Made by a program: the position numbers and the translations under genes. From Biformimicrobium ophioploci (GTDB taxonomy: Bacteria; Pseudomonadota; Gammaproteobacteria; Pseudomonadales; Cellvibrionaceae), in contig NZ_BSYJ01000005.1 of NCBI RefSeq assembly GCF_030270605.1, forward strand, positions 186,001 through 250,000: 64,000 nucleotides of DNA, given 5' to 3'. Below, one piece after another: positions 47,155-56,366 of the stretch. Under the pieces are notes generated by a model that searched no databases, was not told where the DNA came from, and saw nothing but the letters and a program-made list of their open reading frames with translations. The number at the start of each line of letters is the position of its first letter. Position 1 is the first letter of the stretch.

Positions 47155-49671
47155 TTAAAGGCTGTGAAGTGTGTACCAGAAACGCTTCTGTGACCGACGC
47201 GCCTCCTCCACCTCCAGCATGCCATCGGGGTGCCAGTTGAAGCTCAAAGCACCTGACAGCGCAGTACTGTACACCGAACTCCCCACTGCCCGGGCACGCT
47301 CGACGCTGTTTGGGTGCGGGTGGCGGAAACGGTGTCGGTATCCAGCACTGTAAACCGTATACCGAGGTCGAGTTTTCTGCAGCAAGCCCCAGGAGCTCGA
47401 GTAGCGCGACCCGTGGTGCGCGGCCACCAGCAGATCAACCTCCCCAAGCCCGCCCAGCTTCAGCTCCACGTCCCGGTCGATATCCCCCGGCAACAGGATT
47501 TCCGCTGAACGGTATTGCAGCAGCCCCACACAACTGTGGGCATTATCGGTGCCTGGCGAATCAACGGACGCTGGCCACAGCCACTCAATCGACAGGCTGC
47601 CATAGCCCAAGTTGGGCGCACTGCTGTGGCAGGCCCCTACAGCCAGTCCCGGGTAGCGGCGGGCATACTTTGCGGCGAGCCCGCCCGGGGCCAGAAGTTT
47701 TGTTACCGGAAAGGCCCGGAGCAGGTAATCGCTACCGCCCGCATGATCACTGTCGTCATGGCTGACAACAAGCAGATCGATTGTGCGAACGCCCTGATGC
47801 CGGAGAAACGGTTCGATCACCGCTTCGGCAGAATTGAAGCCACCCGGAAAGCGCACGCCAGTATCCCATACCAGGGTTTTACCCGCAGTGCGGATAACCA
47901 TGGCGAGTCCCTGCCCCACATCCAGCACGTCAAGCTGCAACCCCTCGCGCACAGGTCGGTCCACCAACAACCAGCAAAGGAGACCCAGGGCCATAACAGA
48001 GATTGCGGGCTTTGCCGGAAAGCGCGGCGGGAGAAAGCCGAGTACGGCAACTGCAGTCAGTCCGCACAGGACCACCGGGAGACCAAGAAGGTCCTCCGGC
48101 ACCGCCATCCAGCCCGTGCTTAGATTGCCTGCCAGGCTGTCGACCTGCCGAAGGCCTGCCATCAGAAAACCCAACAGGGAATCCGTGACGGCAAGGCATC
48201 GGGCCGCGGCGAACTCTACCCACGCGAACGGCAGCGCCGCAGTCACTACCGAGAGGAACAGCATCGGCATAATCAACAGGGACACCAGGGGTATCGCGAA
48301 CAGATTTGCCACAAACCCCGACGTACTGATACCGGAAAAATACATCAGGGAAAGCGGCAGAAGGCCCAGGCCAATCGCCCATTGCGCACGAAGCAGTTGC
48401 AAACTGGCAGTCAGCAAACGATTGTGGGCTCCTGCGCCTCGATCTGCACCCTGGCCTGTTCCGGCGGGCGCGCGCCTGCCGGCGAAACGTGCGAGCAAGA
48501 TGGCAACGGCACAAAATGACAGCCAGAAACCGGGGTCGAAAACAGACAACGGCTCCAGCAGTAATACCACGCATGCCGCAAACCAGAATGCGCTCCAGCC
48601 ATCCGTACGGCGCCGGCTCATCAGGAAGAGCACTCCCATGCTGGCCATAAGCCAGGCTCGCTGGGCCGATAACGGCGCCCCAGCCAGCAAGGCATAGGCA
48701 CCCGCTGCACTGATCGCGGAGAACCCGGCTAGCCAGTGGCCGCGACTGGGGCCGCATGGCAACACCGCCAGTAATCTCCCGGGCATGCCCGCCACAAACC
48801 AGGCAAGTCCTGCTACGAGGCCGATATGCATGCCGGAGATCGCCAGTAAATGGCTGGTTCCGGTGCGCCTCAGCAGAGCCGTCGCATCCTCAGGAACATT
48901 GTCCCTGATACCCAGCAGCAGCGCGGCAATCAGGCCGGATCTCTCGAGCGCTGCATTATTCGGGCCGCTGATCCATTCATAAACATCCTGTCGCAGGACG
49001 TTCAGCTGGCGCGATATGGAGTCCGGGCCCTGGCCCTTCCGGGGAGTGAATTCTTTCGTACGAATGTAGCCGGTAGCCACGATATTTTTGCGCAGTAACC
49101 AGCCGTCATAGTCAAACACGCCCGGGTTCACGGTTCCCCGGGGTGGCTTCAGGCGGACGGTCGCCTGCAGGACGTTACCGGCTCGCAACAGCTGTCGGTT
49201 TTCCTGCTCAATGCGGTACCACGCAAGACGAATCCTGTCTCCGGTACTCAGTATTCTGCCGGCATCAGGTACAACAACCCGTGCCGTGAAGACCGGATCC
49301 GGCGCATCCATGGCGACAACAGAAGTAATCTCGAATGTGAAATGGAGGTCATTGCCGTGATGTGCGGCCGGCAGGCGTGCCGACACACGCTGTGCGAGGT
49401 CTCCGGATGAGAGCACAAAACCGACCAGCAGTGCTGCGATCAGGCCACCACCGTGTAACAGGCGCGACGACGACACGGTATTGGAAGCTCTTATGAGCAG
49501 GGCGTACAGCGCAGGCAACAGGGCTAGCGCGAGCAGCAGCGGACGCAACCGATGAATGAAATCCGGAATATCCGGCAGTAGCGCCGCCAGGGAAAGCCCC
49601 AGGCAGAAAAAGACGAAATAGAGTTTTCTCGGCGCGCCCCCGCGGGGCGCGTCCCCCCGCGCTGCTTCCAT
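47155..49671 (-). CDS. comEC: DNA internalisation protein ComEC/Rec2
   Basis: 838 residues. N-terminal helices and a DUF4131-like periplasmic domain (~80-230), the polytopic Competence domain (~235-520, SGLIAALLLGIRDNVPEDATALLRRTGTSHLLAISGMH), and a C-terminal metallo-beta-lactamase-like domain with LLVVSHDDSDHAGG. Forms the inner-membrane channel for single-stranded DNA in natural transformation. Its presence suggests competence, but no other competence genes are in the window. First gene of the block. Confidence 0.95.
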   Translation of the reverse strand: MEAARGDAPRGGAPRKLYFVFFCLGLSLAALLPDIPDFIHRLRPLLLALALLPALYALLIRASNTVSSSRLLHGGGLIAALLVGFVLSSGDLAQRVSARLPAAHHGNDLHFTFEITSVVAMDAPDPVFTARVVVPDAGRILSTGDRIRLAWYRIEQENRQLLRAGNVLQATVRLKPPRGTVNPGVFDYDGWLLRKNIVATGYIRTKEFTPRKGQGPDSISRQLNVLRQDVYEWISGPNNAALERSGLIAALLLGIRDNVPEDATALLRRTGTSHLLAISGMHIGLVAGLAWFVAGMPGRLLAVLPCGPSRGHWLAGFSAISAAGAYALLAGAPLSAQRAWLMASMGVLFLMSRRRTDGWSAFWFAACVVLLLEPLSVFDPGFWLSFCAVAILLARFAGRRAPAGTGQGADRGAGAHNRLLTASLQLLRAQWAIGLGLLPLSLMYFSGISTSGFVANLFAIPLVSLLIMPMLFLSVVTAALPFAWVEFAAARCLAVTDSLLGFLMAGLRQVDSLAGNLSTGWMAVPEDLLGLPVVLCGLTAVAVLGFLPPRFPAKPAISVMALGLLCWLLVDRPVREGLQLDVLDVGQGLAMVIRTAGKTLVWDTGVRFPGGFNSAEAVIEPFLRHQGVRTIDLLVVSHDDSDHAGGSDYLLRAFPVTKLLAPGGLAAKYARRYPGLAVGACHSSAPNLGYGSLSIEWLWPASVDSPGTDNAHSCVGLLQYRSAEILLPGDIDRDVELKLGGLGEVDLLVAAHHGSRYSSSWGLLQKTRPRYTVYSAGYRHRFRHPHPNSVERARAVGSSVYSTALSGALSFNWHPDGMLEVEEARRSQKRFWYTLHSL

Positions 49672-49751
49672 GCCACCTGGACCTGCAAAATATGGCGAAT
49701 TTTACAGGTCCAGTCCGGGGGCGATGATGAGTATTTCTAATCTTGGGCTTT

Positions 49752-51413
49752 CTAATCTTGCGCCTGATAGACGCGCTCACCCTCGACCCAGGTTTCCAGT
49801 ACCCGTGCCTCCCAGATTTGCTCTGCGGGAACCTTGAATATATCCCGGTCCAGCAACACAAAATCGGCATATTTTCCTGGCATCAAGTTGCCGATAACCG
49901 ACTCCTGATGTGATGCGTAAGCGGCATCCAGAGTGAATGCACGGAGCGCCTCTTCGCGGGTCATCGCATCTTTCATGCGCCAGCCTCCGTTCGGCTGATT
50001 GGCACGGTTCTGGCGGGTCACCGCCGCGTGTATGCCGTAGAGGGGATTTACCGGCTCTACCGGAAAATCCGAGCCACCGGCAATACGGGTGCCCTGCTCC
50101 AGGAACTTACGCCACGCATAGGCACCTTCGAGACGTTGCTCACCGACACGATCCGCAGCCATATTCATATCACTGGTCGCATGCGTGGGCTGCATGGAGG
50201 CAATCAGGTCGAGCCGGGGGAAGCGCGGGATATCGGCAGGCTTCAATACCTGGGCATGCTCGACGCGGTGCCTGAAGGGTTTCTGATCTTTGGATTTGTG
50301 CAAGGTTTCGAGGTGGTTGAGTACAATATGGTTTGCGCGATCCCCGATGGCATGCACATTGACCTGGAACGCCTTGTCCGTCGCAAGGCGTAGCAAGTCC
50401 AGCATTTCCTTTTCCGGGTGCAGCAACAGGCCTCGCTCATCGGGGCGATCGTGATAAGGCTCGATGAGCGCGGCACCGCGGCTGCCCAGCGCGCCGTCCG
50501 CAGAAAGTTTGATGCTGCGAACAAACAGGCGTTCATCCGCCTGGCCAATCCAGCCCTCCGACAGCAGCGCTTCGATATCCTTGCTCTCGATAGCTACCAT
50601 TGGATACATGCGTAGCGGGATCCGGTTCTCTGCGGCCAGTTCACGATAGGCTTTCAGGCCCTGGCGCGCGACGCCGGCATCGTGCACACCAGTAAGGCCG
50701 AGGGAAAGTGCGATCCGGAACGCCGCCTCCAGCGAGGCCTTGTCGTCCGCCAGCGTGGGTGCGGGTATTGCGTTTGCCATCAGGTTCATGGCGTTATCGA
50801 TTAGCACCCCGGTGGGTTCGCCCTGCTCGTCAAGGATGATTTCGCCACCTTCAGGAGAGCGGGTGTCACGCGTAATCCCTGCCAGCTCAAGTGCCTGCGA
50901 GTTTGCCCAGCCGGCATGCCCGTCGATCCGGCTGAGCCATACGGGGTTATCGATCTCGAGCGCATCCAGTTGCTGGCGAGTGGGAAATTCCTTTCCCGGC
51001 CACACCACCTGGTTCCATCCCCGACCAAGCAGCCATTGCCCGGGCTGCAGCTCAGCACTGCGCGCCCGGATTGCCGCAAGTGTCTGATCCAGACCGAGAT
51101 CACGCAGTTCCAGCTGTTGCTGGAGGCGGCCCAGCCCGAGCATATGGCCATGGGCGTCAATCAGACCGGGAATCAGAGTACGGCCGCCACCGTCCAGCAA
51201 CTTCGCCTGAGGGAAGCGCTTTTTTAATTCAGTGAGACTATCGGTTGCCTGAACCACGCCCTCGTCGTAGGCAATTGCGGTGAATTCCAGCAGCTCCTTA
51301 TCCGAAACGTGGTATCCCGCGATATTGTGTAAAAGCACCGTTGCGTGGCTGTTACAAGACAGAACCGTGAAAATGATTGAAACCAGAAGACGCCTCAGAG
51401 GCATTTTATCCAC
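49752..51413 (-). CDS. Amidohydrolase family protein (YtcJ-like)
   Basis: 553 residues. Cleavable signal peptide (LLVSIIFTVLSCNSHA, ~25 residues), so it acts in the periplasm. Amidohydrolase_3 fold with metal ligands: LIDAHGHM near residue 85, VNVHAIGDRAN, HRVEHAQVL, and GSDFPVEPVNPL near the C-terminus. Such enzymes hydrolyse amides and cyclic imides, but the substrate is unknown. It is separate from comEC (80 bp) and preceded by a 316-bp region shared with the divergent porin gene. Confidence 0.9.
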   Translation of the reverse strand: MDKMPLRRLLVSIIFTVLSCNSHATVLLHNIAGYHVSDKELLEFTAIAYDEGVVQATDSLTELKKRFPQAKLLDGGGRTLIPGLIDAHGHMLGLGRLQQQLELRDLGLDQTLAAIRARSAELQPGQWLLGRGWNQVVWPGKEFPTRQQLDALEIDNPVWLSRIDGHAGWANSQALELAGITRDTRSPEGGEIILDEQGEPTGVLIDNAMNLMANAIPAPTLADDKASLEAAFRIALSLGLTGVHDAGVARQGLKAYRELAAENRIPLRMYPMVAIESKDIEALLSEGWIGQADERLFVRSIKLSADGALGSRGAALIEPYHDRPDERGLLLHPEKEMLDLLRLATDKAFQVNVHAIGDRANHIVLNHLETLHKSKDQKPFRHRVEHAQVLKPADIPRFPRLDLIASMQPTHATSDMNMAADRVGEQRLEGAYAWRKFLEQGTRIAGGSDFPVEPVNPLYGIHAAVTRQNRANQPNGGWRMKDAMTREEALRAFTLDAAYASHQESVIGNLMPGKYADFVLLDRDIFKVPAEQIWEARVLETWVEGERVYQAQD

Positions 51414-51729
51414 CTTTTTGTGACCAGTTATTCTTATACTGCATCGCTGTACTGCCAGATTATTCTGCTGCCATTACGCCAATACAAGAGTTAAAGCGCA
51501 AGTAGCGTGCGCCATCAAGCCAAATATCCTCTTTAGCCCGGGCCTGATGCCGGAAAAGCACCATTTTGGTACCTTAAGGCACCAGGCAGGCCAGCTATTT
51601 ATCCGCCGGAAATAGTTTTTTTACTGCGCTGTAACATTCCTGAAATGTTGGCTTGGAAGAATGCGCGCATCCCGAAAATGAAGAGGTACCCGGGACGGGT
51701 CCAACGCACTTAACTACAGAGAAATTGTG
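51414..51729. other. Divergent promoter region, amidohydrolase / porin
   Basis: 316 bp without a gene. Two operator-like palindromes: TGGTACC-TTAA-GGCACCA (51567-51584, one mismatch) and AACATT-CCTGA-AATGTT (51633-51649, perfect). The porin promoter is expected here. Confidence 0.55.
51633..51649. promoter_or_regulatory. Palindrome upstream of the porin gene
   Basis: Perfect 6-bp arms AACATT/AATGTT around CCTGA, 81 bp before the porin start; could be an operator or the edge of a leader hairpin. Regulator unknown. Confidence 0.35.
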
Positions 51730-52635
51730 ATGAAAAAAACAGTTCTTTCCATGGCTCTCGTAGCGGCAGTTCCGGCATTCGCACAGGAAGAATCCGCAGC
51801 GCCAACCCTGTACGGCAAGGCAAATGTTGCCTGGCAGTCCACCGACGAGAACGGCGAGTCATTCAGCGAGCTGGTTTCCAATGCTTCCCGCATCGGCGTC
51901 AAGGGCAGCCTGGATCTGGACAACGGTATCAAGGGTGTCTACCAGGCGGAATTCGGTGTCGAGTACGATGACAGCGACACTTTTAGCCAGCGCAATATCT
52001 TCGCCGGCCTCGAAGGCAACTTCGGCCAGGTGATCGCCGGTAAGTTCGACACGCCGTTCAAGAAAGCACAGAAGAAAGTTGACCTGTTCAACGACCTCGA
52101 AGGTGATATCAAGAGCGTTATTAGCAACAGCGACAACCGCCCGAGCAACAGTGTCCAGTACACTTCTCCGAATTACTACGGCCTCCAATTTATCGCGGAC
52201 GTTGTTAACTCCGAACAGGACGACGTAGACAACGCCTACTCTATGGCCGTCACCTGGTCCGGTGAAAACGCCTACGTGGCGTACGCGCAGGACACCGATA
52301 TAGAGGGCCTGGACGTTACCGCTTCACGCCTGGCTGCGCAGTACAACATCGGCGCATTCCAGCTGGGTGCACTGGTTGAAAACGAGCAGGACGATATGGC
52401 CGGGACCGACAACGACGGTTATATGGCCTCACTTGCGTATAAGGTAAATGCCTGGACCCTGAAAGCACAGGGTGGCAAATCCGATATTGTCGCAGAAGGC
52501 GGCAAGACCTACAGCCTGGGTGCAGATTACAAAATGTCGTCCAAGGCCAAGGTTTACGCTTACCTGACCGACGAAAGCTTCGATTTGCTGGAAGATCGCC
52601 AGTACGTTGGCATCGGTACCGAGTTTAAGTTCTAA
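51730..52635 (+). CDS. Outer-membrane porin, gammaproteobacterial type
   Basis: 301 residues. Signal peptide MKKTVLSMALVAAVPAFA, mature from Gln-Glu-Glu; then the porin opening TLYGKANVAWQS and RIGVKGSLDLDNGIKGVYQAEFGV, and a C-terminal aromatic residue (GIGTEFKF). It forms a trimeric 16-strand barrel in the family. Start at ATG 51730 (the GTG at 51727 precedes it directly). Codon use is biased as in highly expressed genes. Confidence 0.93.
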   Translation: MKKTVLSMALVAAVPAFAQEESAAPTLYGKANVAWQSTDENGESFSELVSNASRIGVKGSLDLDNGIKGVYQAEFGVEYDDSDTFSQRNIFAGLEGNFGQVIAGKFDTPFKKAQKKVDLFNDLEGDIKSVISNSDNRPSNSVQYTSPNYYGLQFIADVVNSEQDDVDNAYSMAVTWSGENAYVAYAQDTDIEGLDVTASRLAAQYNIGAFQLGALVENEQDDMAGTDNDGYMASLAYKVNAWTLKAQGGKSDIVAEGGKTYSLGADYKMSSKAKVYAYLTDESFDLLEDRQYVGIGTEFKF

Positions 52636-52656
52636 ATCGAACTGATCGGTAAAAAA

Positions 52657-52685
52657 GAAAGGCAGCCATCCGGCTGCCTTCTTTC
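52657..52685. terminator. Bidirectional terminator, porin / cysB
   Basis: AAGGCAGCC/GGCTGCCTT stem with loop ATCC and pyrimidine tails on both strands (TTCTTT on plus, TTTCTTTTTT on minus). Convergent genes end 22 bp to the left and 20 bp to the right. Confidence 0.9.
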
Positions 52686-52704
52686 GTATTGGGGCGGGGA
52701 TAGA

Positions 52705-53826
<1,122 letters not shown>

Positions 53827-53848
53827 CTATTCGATGACAGGTGCTGGG

Positions 53849-54370
53849 TCAGCCCATAGAGCGATTGCCGAAATGAGAATTGATCGCATATGAAGCAGGT
53901 GCTGTCGGCACCGGCATGACGAAAACCGGTACGCGACTTTTACTGAGTACGGATGCTGCTACAGAGCCCAACCCGGTGGATAGCTGCGCCCGGCGCCCGC
54001 GCTGGCCGAGCACCAACATATCTGCACTGACATCTTGCGCAAAGCCGAGGATCGTTCCAGTCGGTTCCCCCCACCGCACTGCCACATTCCCGATGTTCCC
54101 GAGCTCACCAGGCGCGCACTGATCCGGCAGGTCGCATTCAATTTCGGCCTGGATACTGGCGGCGAGTTCCACGGCCCTGGCCGGGTTGGCTTTGACACTT
54201 CGGAGAATTGCACGGACGCGGGTATCGGAGTGATCTCCCTCCAGCACATGCAGGATCGTCAGCACGACCCGCTCCTTGCGGGACGCCTGTTCCGCCAGTT
54301 GCAGCGCGTAACCGAGCATACAGGGCCACTGCGGCCCCAGGTCCGTCGCACAGAGAATGCGTGAAAACAT
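53849..54370 (-). CDS. Universal stress protein, UspA family
   Basis: 173 residues. Rossmann-like fold with MFSRILCATDLG at the N-terminus and the ATP-binding G-2x-G-9x-G-S motif (GQRGRRAQLSTGLGSVAASVL) near the C-terminus, which places it among the nucleotide-binding USPs. A short unusual tail (YAINSHFGNRSMG) follows. Stand-alone gene between cysB and the 5'-nucleotidase. Confidence 0.92.
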   Translation of the reverse strand: MFSRILCATDLGPQWPCMLGYALQLAEQASRKERVVLTILHVLEGDHSDTRVRAILRSVKANPARAVELAASIQAEIECDLPDQCAPGELGNIGNVAVRWGEPTGTILGFAQDVSADMLVLGQRGRRAQLSTGLGSVAASVLSKSRVPVFVMPVPTAPASYAINSHFGNRSMG

Positions 54371-54560
54371 AACGCCCTCCCGGTACGAAGGCTAAAAGGC
54401 TTATGGACGGGAATGGAAACGACTGACCGTTTGCATGACTTGCGGATTGCAAAACCCGTATAAAACAAAGCATAGCAGCGCTGTTGAAAGAACCGCCGGT
54501 CCTGAATGACCAGCGGACCTGAACAGGCACGCGGATGTCCCCTGCTCCCGGTTGGCGACG

Positions 54561-55478
54561 CTATTCCTCGTTGGCGACGCCGTGGGGCACGTGACCGGTC
54601 GCGACATGTTCCGCAGCGGAGTCGCAGTGCTGACGCTGGTCATCAAAGAATACGTCGGCACCATAGGCTTTCAGGAATGGCCCCTTGGGCATACCACCCA
54701 GGAATATCGATTCATCAATGCGGATATCCCAGTCCCTGAGGGTTCGAATAACGCGTTCATGTGCAGGGGCGGAGCGCGCTGTCACCAGCGCTGTGCGAAT
54801 CGGACAGGCATCTTCCGGCAGTGCCCGCTGCAGGTTGTGCAGCGCGTGCAGGAAACCTTTGAAAGGGCCCCCGGCGAGTGGCAGCTGCGCAGAGGCGCGC
54901 TCGTTTTCTGCAAACGCAGCGAGCCCGTGCTGCTTGTAAATTCTCTCGGACTCATCGGAAAAAATTACCGCGTCGCCATCAAATGCGAAACGTAGCGTGT
55001 CGTCTTCCGCACTACCCTGGCTCCCCGCTACGAGGGTTGCAGCGGCTACGCCGTTTTGCAGGGCATGGCGAACATCCCCACCTTCCGTCGAGAGGAACAG
55101 GTGGCAACCAAATGCCGTTACATATCGGTAAGGGCTGGCGCCACCGCAAAAAGCGGCACGGGTGATTTTGAGACCGTAATGCTCAATGGAATTGAATACC
55201 CGCAGGCCGGTGTCGGCGCTATTGCGTGATAACAAAATGACCTCTACAGCCTGCTCGCCCCCGAATCGGTCGTTCACACGCAGCAGTTTTTCCACCAACG
55301 GGAAAGCATCACCCTTGCGCAGAACATCGTTTTCATGCGCCTTCTGATATTCAGAAAAAGCCTCTACGCCCTGCTCCACGAATACCCGGTGGCTGTCGTT
55401 GAGATCGAACAACGCTCGCGAAGAAATCGCAATAACCAGACGATTATTTCCCGGAGCGTCTACAGCGGTGCTACTCAA
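54561..55478 (-). CDS. 5'-nucleotidase (cytosolic type, PF06189)
   Basis: 305 residues, no signal peptide. Family traits: AISSRALFDLNDSHRVFVEQG near the start (the Asp of the HAD-like nucleophile motif), VILLSRNSADTG, FCGGASPYRYVTAFGCHLFLS, and RTALVTARSAPAHERVIRTL with FLGGMPKGPFLKAYGADVFFDDQ at the end. It dephosphorylates nucleoside monophosphates. The closing helix HVPHGVANEE is short. Not linked to an obvious nucleotide operon. Confidence 0.85.
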   Translation of the reverse strand: MSSTAVDAPGNNRLVIAISSRALFDLNDSHRVFVEQGVEAFSEYQKAHENDVLRKGDAFPLVEKLLRVNDRFGGEQAVEVILLSRNSADTGLRVFNSIEHYGLKITRAAFCGGASPYRYVTAFGCHLFLSTEGGDVRHALQNGVAAATLVAGSQGSAEDDTLRFAFDGDAVIFSDESERIYKQHGLAAFAENERASAQLPLAGGPFKGFLHALHNLQRALPEDACPIRTALVTARSAPAHERVIRTLRDWDIRIDESIFLGGMPKGPFLKAYGADVFFDDQRQHCDSAAEHVATGHVPHGVANEE

Positions 55479-55512
55479 TTGTGGTTCCCGTCCATCGAAT
55501 TAATAAAAGGCT

Positions 55513-56238
55513 TCACGGCGCTTCAATATCATCGAGGCCGTCCGGCGCTGCATCAGCTCGACGGGCATCCATGACAGCCAGCAACATCCGGTGCAGGTCC
55601 TCGCGTGTACGCCTGGCGCGGTGTCCCTGTTGCTGCGTTATTGTTACCAGCACCGTATGCATGGTCTCGAGCATCAGCCGGGCAATCCGGCTCTTCTCAT
55701 TGGGGGGGCAAGCGAAACCAAGCCGTTCGAACATCTTGCACAGGTAGGTGATGACCAGCTGATCGTGGCGCTCATCAATCTCGGAAAGCTCGGGAATACC
55801 CCACATGGCCTGCACCAGGGGCAATACACCTTCCTGCTCCTGATAGACCTTTGCAAGCTTATCCAGCAAAACCTCGACGAATTCATCGAGCGTGCACTCC
55901 TCGAGGGCGGATTCCGAGACCTCCTCTAGCGCGGCTGTCATGCTGGCAAGCCAGTCTTCTGCGAGGGCATACAGGATGGCGTGTTTGTTGGGAAAATAGT
56001 GGTACAGAGAGCCCACTGAGATGCCAAGCTCCTTGGCAATCAGGATCGTGGTGAGATCATCCAGGCCAACCTTGTCCAGCAGGCGAGCAGTGACCTCCAG
56101 GATCTGGCGGGCCCGCTCACGCGCCCTCGCCTGCACCGGAGCGCGCCTTGGGGCAAGCTGATTCTTGCGTTTTTCCTGTTTACTGGTGGTCAAGCTTCGG
56201 CCTCCATGAAACTGCTGTTCCTTAGCGGGTATCGCCAC
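55513..56238 (-). CDS. TetR/AcrR family transcriptional regulator
   Basis: 241 residues. A basic, disordered N-terminus (~1-43) precedes the TetR helix-turn-helix (residues ~45-92): RARQILEVTARLLDKVGLDDLTTILIAKELGISVGSLYHYFPNK. Helical ligand domain to ~230. It lies beside the TonB-dependent receptor gene (56367-58739, same strand) from which a terminator separates it. It is therefore a candidate for the regulator that binds the paired palindromes before the receptor and puuA/puuB, but this is inference. Confidence 0.9.
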   Translation of the reverse strand: MAIPAKEQQFHGGRSLTTSKQEKRKNQLAPRRAPVQARARERARQILEVTARLLDKVGLDDLTTILIAKELGISVGSLYHYFPNKHAILYALAEDWLASMTAALEEVSESALEECTLDEFVEVLLDKLAKVYQEQEGVLPLVQAMWGIPELSEIDERHDQLVITYLCKMFERLGFACPPNEKSRIARLMLETMHTVLVTITQQQGHRARRTREDLHRMLLAVMDARRADAAPDGLDDIEAP

Positions 56239-56283
56239 TTTGAGTCTAAATCTACCACTAGGATGGCGCGACTCCTACCCGCA

Positions 56284-56334
56284 TACAAAAAAACCGGCGC
56301 AAACGGGCCCGCAAGGACCAATTTGCACCGGTTT
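56284..56334 (-). terminator. Rho-independent terminator of the second TonB receptor
   Basis: Arms AAACCGGCGCAAA (56291-56303) and TTTGCACCGGTTT (56322-56334); the single mismatch is a G-U pair on the minus strand. It is followed on that strand by a run of T (56287-56293). Confidence 0.88.
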
Positions 56335-56366
56335 CTGGCGAAGCGCCTCGCCTGGAGGCCCCTGAA

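Noticed and set aside
56239-56283. Copy of the GAA-N6-TTC operator before the TetR gene (autoregulation)
   Set aside because: I looked for it in the bases just upstream of the TetR start and found none, so the regulator of the paired sites stays unassigned.
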